A stretch of 43,938 nt of DNA, from positions 1 to 43,938 of the forward strand of contig JAEYZX010000184.1 of the NCBI GenBank assembly GCA_023427845.1, in the 5' to 3' direction. How positions within the stretch are numbered: position 1 is the stretch's first letter; every line of letters starts with the position of its first letter. This document shows, piece after piece, positions 7,957 to 17,308 of this stretch. The position numbers were made by a program, and so were the translations under genes. This DNA comes from Bacteroidota bacterium. Lineage in GTDB: Bacteria; Bacteroidota; Bacteroidia; Flavobacteriales; Flavobacteriaceae. The notes under the pieces are model-generated. The model did no database searches. It saw only the letters and a list, made by a program, of their open reading frames with translations, and was not told the origin of the DNA.

Positions 7957-8748
7957 TCATTGTCTGAACGGACATCCATTTGTGCGACGGGTTGCAATGT
8001 CGAGGCTTTTGATTTCCGTTTTGTATTTGGAAGGCAATATCATTTCTTTCAGAAGCCAATCCAGTTTTACCAGGCGGCTGATTTTGTATAAGCTCAAAAG
8101 TGGTGTCAAAAGGGATTGATTTCTAAATTCCATCAACGATTTAACCGGCTTTGGAACCACCAGTTTCTGGCTTTCAATTAAAATTAAAAACCGCACTGCG
8201 CCAAGATGCTTTCGATATTGTCGAAACAAATCATCGGTATAGGTACTTCGTTGCAAATCATCACGCAAATGTTCGTCGCGCATTTTGAGCCATTGTTCGA
8301 ACGAGTCGGGTAGTCCGGCAAGTCCCATCCTGATTCCAACGCGGTTAAAAACATCGAAAACTTCCCGTTTATCATCATGGTCAAGTTTGTGTTCAAGCAG
8401 CTCATACGACCGGATCGAATAATCGATAATCATGAACAGCACATCGCGATACGCCCAATCCGGTATTCGTGCTCCGCGTTTCTTTTCGACATCCGAATGA
8501 ATCGCAGCCATAGCATCTATTGCGCGCAATGCACTTTGATAATCCGAAAACACGATTTTACGCGCATACGAAACAGTCGAAAACAGCCTGCCAAGCGGGT
8601 CGGAGGGAAGCCGGCCGGTAAAATAGAGCCAGTCGACCGCTTTGTTTAAAGCAAACTCGGCCGATGCACCTGCAAAGATGAAAAGGATCGTATCGCTCTG
8701 TCCCCAGATTTTACGAACAATTGAAGTTTTTTGTACAAAATATTCCAT
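7957..8748 (-). CDS. MpaB-family (DUF2236) oxygenase-like protein
   Basis: A 263-aa protein of the DUF2236/MpaB group: TILFIFAGASAEFALNKAVDW and GRLPSDPLGRLFSTVSYAR at the N-terminus, then ALRAIDAMAAIHSDVEKKRG, which contains the conserved His, and PDWAYRDVLFMIIDYSIRSYELL. It has the shorter architecture common in Bacteroidota and shows only distant similarity to the gene at 4207-5379. The reaction is unknown; family members studied elsewhere bind haem or act as oxygenases. It lies 25 bases after a small membrane-protein gene and is probably cotranscribed with it. The ending ATRRTNGCPFRQ is polar. Confidence 0.78.
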   Translation of the reverse strand: MEYFVQKTSIVRKIWGQSDTILFIFAGASAEFALNKAVDWLYFTGRLPSDPLGRLFSTVSYARKIVFSDYQSALRAIDAMAAIHSDVEKKRGARIPDWAYRDVLFMIIDYSIRSYELLEHKLDHDDKREVFDVFNRVGIRMGLAGLPDSFEQWLKMRDEHLRDDLQRSTYTDDLFRQYRKHLGAVRFLILIESQKLVVPKPVKSLMEFRNQSLLTPLLSLYKISRLVKLDWLLKEMILPSKYKTEIKSLDIATRRTNGCPFRQ

Positions 8749-8773
8749 CAGATCAGCAAAGTGATTATACTGA

Positions 8774-9100
8774 TTAATCCCACAAAGTTCCGTCGAGTCC
8801 TAAAACAAACCCTATCCAAAGTCCGATTATGTAAACGATGAAACTTATCAGCATTGAGAGAACTCTTACTCCATTTTGGAAACCCTGTCGTTCCATCCAG
8901 TAAAAGAATCCGCCGCCAACGGCACCTGCAAACGGGACAATGACAAGCGGACGGATCATCCAATATCGACCCCAATCAGGATCGGGATTGTCGACACCAT
9001 ACACGAAAAATGCTATTAGCGCAAATGCAATTAACGCGCCGGCAAGCATGCTGAAAGCCAATGATTTTGAGAAAAACGGCTTTGTTTTGTGTTTTTTCAT
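8774..9100 (-). CDS. Small conserved Bacteroidota membrane protein (often labelled KefB-like)
   Basis: A 108-aa protein with about three transmembrane segments (roughly 12-35, 50-68 and 80-102) and a conserved polar loop NPDPDWGRYWMIRPL; it ends GFVLGLDGTLWD. Close relatives in Flavobacteria are often labelled potassium transporter KefB, but it is far shorter than KefB and contains no recognisable transporter or nucleotide-binding domain, so that name should not be trusted. It heads a probable two-gene unit with the MpaB-like gene. Confidence 0.72.
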   Translation of the reverse strand: MKKHKTKPFFSKSLAFSMLAGALIAFALIAFFVYGVDNPDPDWGRYWMIRPLVIVPFAGAVGGGFFYWMERQGFQNGVRVLSMLISFIVYIIGLWIGFVLGLDGTLWD

Positions 9101-9225
9101 TTCGATCTTTTTAAATGATTAACTGGATTTTTTAACAAGTAGTTTGATGTTCAATGTACTTTGAAATGAAAAGTTAATAAACGAATTGAATCATGAAAGA
9201 TAAATTCGGATTAAATTTTAGAAAT

Positions 9226-9795
9226 TCAGACCTTTAAGCATCCACGGAAACCACGTGCGGCATAATACGATTCGGCGCCATTGTGATAGGTGAATACCGT
9301 ATCGTAACGCCGGTCGCAGAAAAGTGCGCCGCCAAGTTTGCGGATATTCTGCGGCGTTTCAATCCAGCTCGACGATTTCAGATCAAATTCGCCCAATTTT
9401 TGCAGCGATCGGTATTCTTCTTCGGTCAGTATTGAAATTCCCATCGACTTTGCCATGCCAACTGCACTGTCTTTTGGTTTGTGCTCTTTACGTGATTCGA
9501 GTGCTTCAGGGTCGTAACAGATGCTTCGCCTTCCTTTCGGGCTTTCGGTTGAACAATCAACGAAAATGTATTCGCCGGTTTTCTCGTCAACGTCCACAAC
9601 ATCAGGTTCGCCTCCGGTTTGCTCCATTTCGTAAAGCGACCAAAGTTTATCATCGGCCGACTCAATCTTGGATTTTATTTTTTCCCAATCCATTTTTGGA
9701 TGACGTTTTTTATTTTTTTCAAAACGTGCACTTAGCGTGTTGAGTAAATTATTGCGCTCTTGTTCCGACAGTTCTTTTTTATTTTGCTTTCCCAT
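9226..9795 (-). CDS. DUF4256-containing protein
   Basis: A 189-aa cytoplasmic protein that fits the DUF4256 family over its full length: LSARFEKNKKRHPKMDW near the start, GGEPDVVDVDEKTGEYIFVDC in the middle, RRSICYDPEALESRKEHKP, then LGGALFCDRRYDTVFTYHNG and YYAARGFRG at the end. The function of the family is unknown. The start MGKQNKKEL is chosen over an in-frame ATG 34 codons upstream because the extra residues do not belong to the family. It stands alone between two intergenic gaps. Confidence 0.85.
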   Translation of the reverse strand: MGKQNKKELSEQERNNLLNTLSARFEKNKKRHPKMDWEKIKSKIESADDKLWSLYEMEQTGGEPDVVDVDEKTGEYIFVDCSTESPKGRRSICYDPEALESRKEHKPKDSAVGMAKSMGISILTEEEYRSLQKLGEFDLKSSSWIETPQNIRKLGGALFCDRRYDTVFTYHNGAESYYAARGFRGCLKV

Positions 9796-9993
9796 ATCGT
9801 TTAAGTGTTTGTCAGTAAGGAAGTAGCGACAACCTTCAAGCTGTTTAAAATTTCCGTTTGGTTCAGTCACATCTGTTAAAAGTACAAATCGATGCACAAC
9901 AAATCAACTGCGATTAAAAATTTTGCATCACGCAAAACGCTTTAAAATGTTTTGATTGTGATTTTTTAACAGGAGATTAGATACTATATTGAC

Positions 9994-10001
9994 TAAATTT
10001 G
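9994..10001 (+). promoter_or_regulatory. -7 promoter box TAAATTTG
   Basis: An exact TAnnTTTG match, 22 bases before the ATG of the DUF389 gene. Confidence 0.65.
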
Positions 10002-10023
10002 GTGCACACCAGTTACAGCCATA

Positions 10024-11331
10024 ATGAGATTCAACACTATATTCAATTTGCTCGAGGGCGAAGATGATCGCGAAAAGACTCTTGAGTCGGTCAAGAAAAG
10101 CATCACGTTTAAAGGAGCGAATCTGTGGATTCTTGCCTGTGCGATTTTAGTCGCCTCGGTCGGACTAAACGTAAACTCGACCGCTGTGATCATTGGAGCG
10201 ATGTTGATGTCGCCATTGATGGGCCCGATTGTGGGGGCGGGATTCGCGTTGGGGATTTACGATTTCACACTGCTTAAAAAGTCGTTGGTAAACTTGTTCG
10301 TTGCAACTTTGGTCAGCTTGATCGTGTCTACATTTTACTTCTTTATCAGTCCTTTTAAAGATGTACAGTCGGAACTACTTGCACGTACGGCCCCAAATAT
10401 TTATGATATACTTATTGCGTTCTTTGGTGGCGTTGCAGGTGTTATTGCAGTTACCCGCATAGATAAAGGAAATCCGATTCCCGGTGTGGCGATCGCGACA
10501 GCGTTGATGCCGCCACTTTGTACGGCCGGATACGGTTTGGCAACGGCGCAATTGTCGTTCTTTTTGGGTGCTTTTTATCTCTACTGCATCAACTGTGTAT
10601 TTATCGGCATCGCAACTTTCCTTGTCATCAAATACTTGAAATATCCTGCGAAAAAGCAGGTAGATGAACGTCATCAGAAGCAGGTCAGGGTAATAATAAC
10701 GCTACTCATCGTCGTAATGCTCGTGCCGAGCGGCTATCTTGCCTATTCGCTTTATAAGGAGCAGCAATTCAAAAAGTTTACGGAAAAGTTCATCAATGAC
10801 GAATTTACTTCAAAAGGATATATCATCGTCTACAAAAAGACCGATGCCAAAGCGAACCAGAAAAAAATCGAACTTGCTTTGCTTTCCAAAAGATTTTCCG
10901 AGAATGAAATGCAATCGCTTGAGAAAAAATTAAATCGGAATCCGTATCTTAAGGGAACCGATCTGATTATCCGGCAGGACAGTACCGACCGGTTCAATGC
11001 TCTAAAAGGCGATATTCTCGACGAAATAAAAAGCAGCGAAAATGAACTGAACAATAAAGATGTTAAAATTGCGCAGCTTGAAAAGGAACTCGTCAAAATT
11101 AAGTTCAATGATTTTCAGCTTGCAAGGGAAACGCGGACGTTATTTCCGAATATAAAAACCCTTTCGGTTACCGGCGGTAATGTCATCACCCAGAAAGACA
11201 GCCTGGTGCCGATGACCGCAATTCTTTATGATTCCGATGCACCATTGAGCGCGGCCGAGAAGCAAAAACTCAAAGTCTGGCTGACTGAGCGGCTCGCGGT
11301 TAAAAACCTGTTGCTATACCGGCAGGAATAA
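10024..11331 (+). CDS. DUF389 membrane protein (TIGR00341-like)
   Basis: A 435-aa inner-membrane protein. About seven hydrophobic segments fall between residues 35 and 245; the block STAVIIGAMLMSPLMGPI and the later VAIATALMPPLCTAGYG are the family signature. The C-terminal 180 residues are soluble and include a short coiled coil (IKSSENELNNKDVKIAQLE) and a domain ending in a Leu/Lys-rich strand. The family's biochemical function is unknown. A good promoter box precedes the gene, and it converges on the DUF421 gene with only 15 bases between stops. Confidence 0.88.
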   Translation: MRFNTIFNLLEGEDDREKTLESVKKSITFKGANLWILACAILVASVGLNVNSTAVIIGAMLMSPLMGPIVGAGFALGIYDFTLLKKSLVNLFVATLVSLIVSTFYFFISPFKDVQSELLARTAPNIYDILIAFFGGVAGVIAVTRIDKGNPIPGVAIATALMPPLCTAGYGLATAQLSFFLGAFYLYCINCVFIGIATFLVIKYLKYPAKKQVDERHQKQVRVIITLLIVVMLVPSGYLAYSLYKEQQFKKFTEKFINDEFTSKGYIIVYKKTDAKANQKKIELALLSKRFSENEMQSLEKKLNRNPYLKGTDLIIRQDSTDRFNALKGDILDEIKSSENELNNKDVKIAQLEKELVKIKFNDFQLARETRTLFPNIKTLSVTGGNVITQKDSLVPMTAILYDSDAPLSAAEKQKLKVWLTERLAVKNLLLYRQE

Positions 11332-11346
11332 AATTCGCGGTAGCTG

Positions 11347-11856
11347 TTAATTTTTGGACGATTTAAGGATGAAGCTGATCTTTCCGTCGCCTTCAACACG
11401 TGCGATCTTTATTTTGCTGATGTCTTCAAGTCCTTCTTCGTGCAAGTGTTCTTTCAACTCGTCCATCGTAAGGTATTCACGACGCATGTTTTTACGGATC
11501 AGTTTTCCGTCTTTTATAATGGGCAAGGACTTGGCAACAACAATTCTTTCGAATGCCGGAAAATGAAAGCTCAGCAGATTGACGAGATGATTGCACGTCA
11601 TCAAAGTCACAATTACGATCAGTCCTTCCGATATCGAGGTGTATTCGCCAAGTGAATGCGCCGCGCCTTCAGCTATAAGCAGCACAAAAATTAGATCCAT
11701 CGTTTCAAGTTCGCCCCCGGCGCGTCGCGGTAGCAGCCGCATCAACAAAAGGATGCCAAAGTATAAGATCGCACCGCGGAGTATCAGTTCCAAAATTGAT
11801 GTTTCCATCGCAAACAAACTGTCCCAGTCAATAGTCAGTATTTCCATGATATGCAT
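11347..11856 (-). CDS. DUF421 (YetF-like) membrane protein
   Basis: A 169-aa protein with N-terminal transmembrane segments (about 24-42, 55-72 and 80-100) and a C-terminal alpha/beta domain containing LPIIKDGKLIRKNMRREYLTMDELKEHL, the block that defines DUF421. The related YetF/SpoVA-type proteins are poorly understood. Translation may begin at either of two ATGs three codons apart (11856 or 11847). The gene lies 27 bases downstream of ligD on the same strand and may be cotranscribed with it. Confidence 0.87.
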   Translation of the reverse strand: MHIMEILTIDWDSLFAMETSILELILRGAILYFGILLLMRLLPRRAGGELETMDLIFVLLIAEGAAHSLGEYTSISEGLIVIVTLMTCNHLVNLLSFHFPAFERIVVAKSLPIIKDGKLIRKNMRREYLTMDELKEHLHEEGLEDISKIKIARVEGDGKISFILKSSKN

Positions 11857-11883
11857 TATAAATTGTAAATCGTCGATAAAAAA

Positions 11884-13956
11884 TTAATCTGCAGAGTGGA
11901 ATAATTCCTGAATTTTCACAAGTGCTTTATCCATATCGATTCCATCTGCCAAAACACCTTTAAACAGATCGCCTTCCGATTTAATCCTCGCAACGGCATT
12001 TTTTATGGTGTAATCTTTCATCGCAAGCCCTTTTTTGACTTCATCCCAATGCAAAGGCGTCGAGACCGTTGCACCTGGTTTTGGCCGAAGCGAATACGGA
12101 CCCGCAATTGTAGCTCCCGGACGATTCTGTAAAAAGTCGAGATACATTTTTCCGCCGCGGTTTTTGATTTGGCGTTCCAAGCTCGTAAATTCCGGCAACC
12201 TGTTGTGCACGATCGTCACGATGAGCTTTCCGAACATCTGCGATTGGTCGTATGAATATTTCGCTCCAAGCGGAATGTAAATGTGGATTCCGGTCGAACC
12301 TGAGGTCTTTACAAAACCCGGAACTGCAATAGCGTCAAGAACTTTTTTGACTTCCTGTGCCGCCTGAATTACCTGTTCGAACGTATTTTGATCCGGATCC
12401 AGGTCGATAACGCAATAATCGGGATTGTCGGGATGCTGTATTCTGCTGAACCACGGATTTATTTCAATGCATCCAAGCGACACCATCCACAATAGCGTTG
12501 CCTCGTCAGCGCCAACCAGGAATTCTTTGTCCAATCCGTCGCTTGTGGTATACGGGAATGTTTTTGCCCAATCGGGTGCTTTGCCTTTTACATCCTTCTG
12601 ATAAAAACTCTTCCCATAAATTCCGTTTGGAAACCGGTTCAGCGAAAGCGGCCGGTCTTTGAGGTACGGAAGTATGTATTCGGCTACCTGATAGTAGTAA
12701 TTAAAAAGGTCGCGTTTCGTATAACCTTCATCAGGCCAATAGATTTTGCTGAGGTTGGTGAACTTCAAATTGTGACCATTAACCTTTTTGACCTGTGCTT
12801 CTTCTTTCGGGTTCAGAAGTGTTTTCCTCCCGCTGCGTTTGGGAGCCGTAACCAGTGCATACTCAGAATCTACTACATTTTCAGTGTCGGAAGGATTTTC
12901 TATCACGATTTCCGAAGCTTTTTTATCGGCACGCATTCCGATGAACGACGGATGGCGAAAAACACCGTCTTCGGTAATTTCGGCAAAACTGACTTCACAT
13001 ACCAGCTCCGGCCTGAGCCACGTTGCTGTAGCTTTCGGTGGATTCGGACGGAACCGCGACGGTTTGTTGATGTCAGGTTCAAACTCGAAAGGGCTTTTTA
13101 AAGTGATCAACGGCCTGAATTGTTCCATCATCTGCTTTTGCATTTTTTCGGTGAATCCGGTGCCGACTTTGCCCGCGTAGTTTAATTTGCCGTCTTTATG
13201 TACGCCAAGCAATAATGAACTGAAAGGTTTGGACGAGCCTTCATTTTGAGTAAATCCGCCTATGACGACTTCCTGACGTTGATTGGCTTTGATTTTCAAC
13301 CAATTCTTCGATCGGCTGTCCGGAATATATGCACTGTTGCGTTTTTTGGCGATGATTCCTTCGAGCCCCATTTTTTTTGCGGCCTCGAAAAAGTTGATTC
13401 CATCGGGAAATACCTGGCTGAGCCGGATACGGTCGTCATCATTTGGCAAAATTTCTTTTAGGATTTTCTGCCGTTCCGAGAGAGGCAATGCCATACTATC
13501 GGTTCCATTGTACCAAAGCAGGTCAAACGCGTAATAAACAAGTGCTCCATCGGCTTCGCTTCGCCAGTTTTGCAGTGCGCCGAAGTTTGCTTTTCCGTCT
13601 TTTCCGATCACGACGATTTCGCCATCAAGCACGACGTCCAATTGCCATTTCGACATCGCATCAGCAATCGGGTAATATTTCTCGGTAAATGATTTGTTGT
13701 TGCGCGAGGCGAGCGTAACGTTACCCTTTTCAATATACGCCAACGATCGATAGCCGTCCCATTTAACCTCGTACATCCAGTTTGGATCATCAAAAGGTTC
13801 TTTGACGAGCGTGGCAAGCATGGGTTTTATTGCGTGCGGAATAGCAGATGGTGTTCCGTTCTGCAATAAAAACGCAGTTTCGGAAGTGCGCGTATTTTTG
13901 CCGGCTTTGCCTGATGTTTTACTATTGGTTTCGGCCTTGTGTTTTTTTACTGCCAT
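11884..13956 (-). CDS. ligD: DNA ligase D, ligase-polymerase form without phosphoesterase domain
   Basis: A 690-aa ATP-dependent repair enzyme of bacterial non-homologous end joining. After a basic, low-complexity N-terminus (about 1-40), the ligase domain has the nucleotidyl Lys in EVKWDGYR (K65) and later LDGEIVV and EGIIAKKRNSAY. The OB-fold with SFAEITEDGVFRHPSF follows. From about residue 400 comes the primase-type polymerase domain: LSLNRFPNG, the metal-binding VIDLDPD near 517-523, and SGSTGIHIYIPLG near 550. The N-terminal 3'-phosphoesterase domain found in the longest LigD proteins is missing. No Ku gene is in the window, although Ku normally works with LigD. Confidence 0.93.
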   Translation of the reverse strand: MAVKKHKAETNSKTSGKAGKNTRTSETAFLLQNGTPSAIPHAIKPMLATLVKEPFDDPNWMYEVKWDGYRSLAYIEKGNVTLASRNNKSFTEKYYPIADAMSKWQLDVVLDGEIVVIGKDGKANFGALQNWRSEADGALVYYAFDLLWYNGTDSMALPLSERQKILKEILPNDDDRIRLSQVFPDGINFFEAAKKMGLEGIIAKKRNSAYIPDSRSKNWLKIKANQRQEVVIGGFTQNEGSSKPFSSLLLGVHKDGKLNYAGKVGTGFTEKMQKQMMEQFRPLITLKSPFEFEPDINKPSRFRPNPPKATATWLRPELVCEVSFAEITEDGVFRHPSFIGMRADKKASEIVIENPSDTENVVDSEYALVTAPKRSGRKTLLNPKEEAQVKKVNGHNLKFTNLSKIYWPDEGYTKRDLFNYYYQVAEYILPYLKDRPLSLNRFPNGIYGKSFYQKDVKGKAPDWAKTFPYTTSDGLDKEFLVGADEATLLWMVSLGCIEINPWFSRIQHPDNPDYCVIDLDPDQNTFEQVIQAAQEVKKVLDAIAVPGFVKTSGSTGIHIYIPLGAKYSYDQSQMFGKLIVTIVHNRLPEFTSLERQIKNRGGKMYLDFLQNRPGATIAGPYSLRPKPGATVSTPLHWDEVKKGLAMKDYTIKNAVARIKSEGDLFKGVLADGIDMDKALVKIQELFHSAD

Positions 13957-14089
13957 AATTAAAGGCTTATGGTTGACGCAATCGATTCAACCAAATTTCG
14001 AAAACATAAACCCGAAACGCCTTACACGAAGATGATATAATCTATCATTATTACATTGCGGCAATTTTCCGAAATTCGGTTTTAGTGCT

Positions 14090-14097
14090 TACTTTTA
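14090..14097 (+). promoter_or_regulatory. -7-like promoter box TACTTTTA
   Basis: Lies 20 bases before the ATG of the HMA-AraC regulator and has the same TACTTTTAC sequence seen before the recombinase gene. Confidence 0.55.
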
Positions 14098-14117
14098 CGC
14101 TATTGGCCGTAACAAAT

Positions 14118-14678
14118 ATGAAACTGCATATCAAAAATATGGTTTGCAACCGCTGCAAGACGGTGGTGCGATCGGAACTTGAAAACTTCGGGCTTAGTCC
14201 GATTTCGATTGAATTGGGCGAGGTCTGCATTGAGGAGACGCTCGAAAAATTTGATCTCGAACGATTAAGCAAAATTTTGAATGCGCATGGTTTTGAAATT
14301 ATCGACGACCGCAAAAGCCGTATTGTCGAAAAAATAAAAAACCTGATAATCGAATTGATTTATTCCAAAGACAATCATCTGAAAACTAATTTGTCGGAAT
14401 ATTTGTCGCATGAAATCGGTAACGATTACAGCTATATCAGCAGTATTTTTTCGCAGCACGAATCAATTACGGTCGAGCAATATTATATCCTGCAGAAAAT
14501 TGAACGTGTAAAGGAACTGCTCGTTTACGACGAAATGAACCTCAACGAGATTGCGACGCTGTTAAATTACAGCAGTGCCTCACATCTGACGCGTCAATTC
14601 AAAAAAATCACCGGTCTCACGCCAACATTTTTCAAGGAACTCAAAGCGCAAAAACGAAAGCCGCTCGACAATCTATAA
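14118..14678 (+). CDS. HMA-like/AraC-type metal-responsive regulator
   Basis: A 186-aa fusion. Residues 1 to about 65 look like a heavy-metal-associated domain, with a CxxC site (MVCNRC) in the loop where HMA domains bind copper. Residues about 75-186 are an AraC-type DNA-binding domain: MNLNEIATLLNYSSASHLTRQFKKITGLTP is the second helix-turn-helix and its signature. The start is the ATG giving MKLHIKNM; an upstream GTG would reach into the promoter box. The gene stands 78 bases before copA on the same strand, so it probably senses Cu(I) and controls copA. That role is an inference from the domains and the neighbour. Confidence 0.82.
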   Translation: MKLHIKNMVCNRCKTVVRSELENFGLSPISIELGEVCIEETLEKFDLERLSKILNAHGFEIIDDRKSRIVEKIKNLIIELIYSKDNHLKTNLSEYLSHEIGNDYSYISSIFSQHESITVEQYYILQKIERVKELLVYDEMNLNEIATLLNYSSASHLTRQFKKITGLTPTFFKELKAQKRKPLDNL

Positions 14679-14729
14679 ATGTTGCAGATTGATTCAATAA
14701 TTATGCAACCGTGAAACCGATGAATTCAG

Positions 14730-14737
14730 GAACTTTG
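14730..14737 (+). promoter_or_regulatory. -7-like box GAACTTTG before copA
   Basis: Lies 19 bases before the copA ATG; the same GAACTTTG occurs before the YceI gene at 32298. It suggests that copA has its own promoter besides possible read-through from the regulator. Confidence 0.5.
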
Positions 14738-14756
14738 TGCGTATACTATTCGAATC

Positions 14757-17252
14757 ATGAAACATACCTACCAAGTTACCGGAATGACCTGCTCAGGTTG
14801 TGAAGCCTCCGTAAAATCGAAACTGCTTTTGATTCCTGAAGTTACCGATGCCGAGGTTTCGAAAGACAATCAAACGGCAATTGTCACAATGAACAATCAT
14901 GTTTCGGCCGAGACGCTTCAAAATGCGCTGGGAGGGCCCGAAAGCAGGTACCAGATTGCGCCTCAAGGTCAGCATCATAAAAAACATTCTACTACTGCAC
15001 ATCATAATCATCAGCCAGACCATTCGCCGGGAACGTATTATTGCCCGATGCATTGCGAAGGCGATAAAGAATATGACAAACCGGGAAGCTGCCCGGTATG
15101 CGGGATGAACCTTGAGAAACTGCCAACCCTTCAGCCAAAAGCAGTAAAATATACGTGTCCGATGCATCCCGATGTAATCAAAGATGCTCCCGGCGATTGT
15201 CCGATTTGCGGAATGGACCTCGTCCCGACGGAACCTATCGAAGAAGAGGAAGACAATGCATATCGTCAGTTGCGAAAAAAGTTCATAATCGCGGTCGCGT
15301 TTACGATTCCGGTGTTCGTTATCGCGATGATCGACATGCTGCCCAACAATCCGCTGATGGAAATTCTTCCGATGTCGACGTGGAACTGGATTCAGCTTGT
15401 CCTGACCCTTCCCGTTGTAGTTGTGACCTGGATGTTTTTCGAGCGCGCGTGGGTCTCGGTCGTTACGCGAAAATTAAACATGTTTACTCTAATCGGACTC
15501 GGAACCGGCGTGGCGATTCTTTTCAGCATCGTCGCACTACTGTTTCCCGATGTTTTTCCCGCACAGTTCAAAAACGATAGGGGTGTTGTTCACGTCTATT
15601 TTGAAGCCGCTGCGGTTATCCTGACACTCGTTTTGCTCGGCCAGCTTCTGGAAGCCAGGGCACACAGCAGAACCAGCGGTGCGATAAAGGAATTATTGAA
15701 ACTTTTTCCGTCGACTGCAACAATTGTCGTAAACGGAAATGAAAAAACGATCGCAGTAGAAGCGATTCAGACAGGCGATATTTTACGCGTAAAACCCGGA
15801 GAAAAAATTCCTGTCGATGGCCGGATTGAAGAGGGAGCCGCGACTGTCGACGAATCGATGATTACGGGCGAACCGATGCCGGTTGAGAAGCTCACGAGCC
15901 ACAAAGTTACCGCCGGAACCATTAACGGGACAACGTCGTTTACAATGATTGCCGAAAAGGTCGGTGCCGATACGTTGCTCTCGCAAATCATAAAAATGGT
16001 CAACGATGCAAGCCGGTCACGTGCGCCGATCCAGAAAATTGTCGATAGGGTAGCGGGCTGGTTTGTCCCGATTGTAATTGGAGTTGCAATTCTGACTTTT
16101 TTCGCATGGCTGATCGCAGGAAGTGATTCCAATGTGGTTTTCGCCATGACGAATGCGATTGCGGTTTTGATCATCGCCTGCCCGTGTGCACTCGGACTCG
16201 CAACTCCGATGTCGATCATGGTTGGCGTGGGACGCGGTGCGCAAAACGGCGTACTCATCAAAAATGCGGAAGCACTCGAACGGCTGAATAAAGTCGACAC
16301 ATTGATCATTGACAAAACCGGCACGATCACCGAAGGCAAACCGTCGGTAGGCGAATTGGTTACGGAGCCGAATTTTAATGAAAAGGAAGTACTTCAATTA
16401 ATCGCATCTTTAAACAAATACAGCGAACATCCATTGGCGCGTGCCATTGTAAGTTTCGGGAGTGAAAACGGAATTGATCTGGTTGATGCCGCCGATTTCA
16501 ATTCGGTTACCGGCAAAGGCGTTATCGGATCGATAGCAGGCAAACGAATCGCCCTTGGAAACAAAAAATTAATGGATCAGGAAAACGTTTCGATTCCGGA
16601 TCCGCTATTTATCCGCGCTTCCGATCAGCAGCGGCAGGGAAAAACGGTTTCTTATATATCGATAAACGGGACGGCAGCGGGATTCATTACGATAACCGAT
16701 AAAATCAAGGAAACAAGTAAGGCCGCTATCAAGCAATTGCTTGATAATAAAATTGCGGTAGTCATGCTGACAGGCGATAATGCAAACACTGCAAAATCGG
16801 TAGCAGCCGAATTGAACCTGACGGGCTATAAGGCCGATTTTCTGCCGGAAGACAAACGCAACGAGATCAAAAAGCTGCAGGATCAGGGAAAAGTGGTGGC
16901 AATGGCAGGCGACGGAATAAACGATGCCCCGGCACTTGCACAGGCGAACGTCGGAATAGCGATGGGCACCGGAACCGATGTCGCGATTGAGAGCGCTGCC
17001 GTTACGCTCGTTAAAGGCGATCTGCAGGGAATCGTCAAAGCCGTGTCGCTGAGCAAGGAAGTGATGAAGAATATCAGACAGAATCTGTTTTTCGCGTTCA
17101 TCTATAACGTTTTGGGAATACCGATAGCGGCGGGAATATTATATCCAACATTCGGTATATTGCTTTCGCCGATGATTGCCGGAGCTGCTATGAGCATCAG
17201 TTCGGTATCGGTGATTATGAATTCGCTTCGCCTGCGGAATGTCAAGTTGTAA
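14757..17252 (+). CDS. copA: Cu(I)-exporting P1B-type ATPase
   Basis: An 831-aa inner-membrane copper pump. It starts with an HMA domain (GMTCSGC), then a His-rich linker, then two heavy-metal-binding modules (YYCPMHCEG...CPVCGMNL and YTCPMHPDV...CPICGMDL) at about 92-160. The core has eight membrane helices, the actuator loop TGEPMPVEK, the transport motif CPCALGLATP, the phosphorylation site DKTGTITEG, SEHPLARAI, GDNANTAKS and GDGINDAPA. Copper-type residues are present in the last helices (FIYNVLG and AMSISSVS), which supports Cu(I) rather than Zn or Cd. The upstream HMA-AraC gene is the likely regulator. Confidence 0.96.
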   Translation: MKHTYQVTGMTCSGCEASVKSKLLLIPEVTDAEVSKDNQTAIVTMNNHVSAETLQNALGGPESRYQIAPQGQHHKKHSTTAHHNHQPDHSPGTYYCPMHCEGDKEYDKPGSCPVCGMNLEKLPTLQPKAVKYTCPMHPDVIKDAPGDCPICGMDLVPTEPIEEEEDNAYRQLRKKFIIAVAFTIPVFVIAMIDMLPNNPLMEILPMSTWNWIQLVLTLPVVVVTWMFFERAWVSVVTRKLNMFTLIGLGTGVAILFSIVALLFPDVFPAQFKNDRGVVHVYFEAAAVILTLVLLGQLLEARAHSRTSGAIKELLKLFPSTATIVVNGNEKTIAVEAIQTGDILRVKPGEKIPVDGRIEEGAATVDESMITGEPMPVEKLTSHKVTAGTINGTTSFTMIAEKVGADTLLSQIIKMVNDASRSRAPIQKIVDRVAGWFVPIVIGVAILTFFAWLIAGSDSNVVFAMTNAIAVLIIACPCALGLATPMSIMVGVGRGAQNGVLIKNAEALERLNKVDTLIIDKTGTITEGKPSVGELVTEPNFNEKEVLQLIASLNKYSEHPLARAIVSFGSENGIDLVDAADFNSVTGKGVIGSIAGKRIALGNKKLMDQENVSIPDPLFIRASDQQRQGKTVSYISINGTAAGFITITDKIKETSKAAIKQLLDNKIAVVMLTGDNANTAKSVAAELNLTGYKADFLPEDKRNEIKKLQDQGKVVAMAGDGINDAPALAQANVGIAMGTGTDVAIESAAVTLVKGDLQGIVKAVSLSKEVMKNIRQNLFFAFIYNVLGIPIAAGILYPTFGILLSPMIAGAAMSISSVSVIMNSLRLRNVKL

Positions 17253-17282
17253 AAATGCACTTCGACAGCCGATTTTAATTCC

Positions 17283-17290
17283 TATTTTTA
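17283..17290 (+). promoter_or_regulatory. -7-like promoter box TATTTTTA
   Basis: Lies 18 bases before the ATG of the DUF808 gene, within CTATTTTTACGG, close to the other TAnTTTTACG boxes of the window. Confidence 0.5.
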
Positions 17291-17308
17291 CGGAATAAAA
17301 CAATATAT

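Noticed and set aside
10024..11331. Transporter function for the DUF389 protein
   Set aside because: It is clearly membrane-bound, but nothing in the sequence identifies a substrate or energy-coupling motif.
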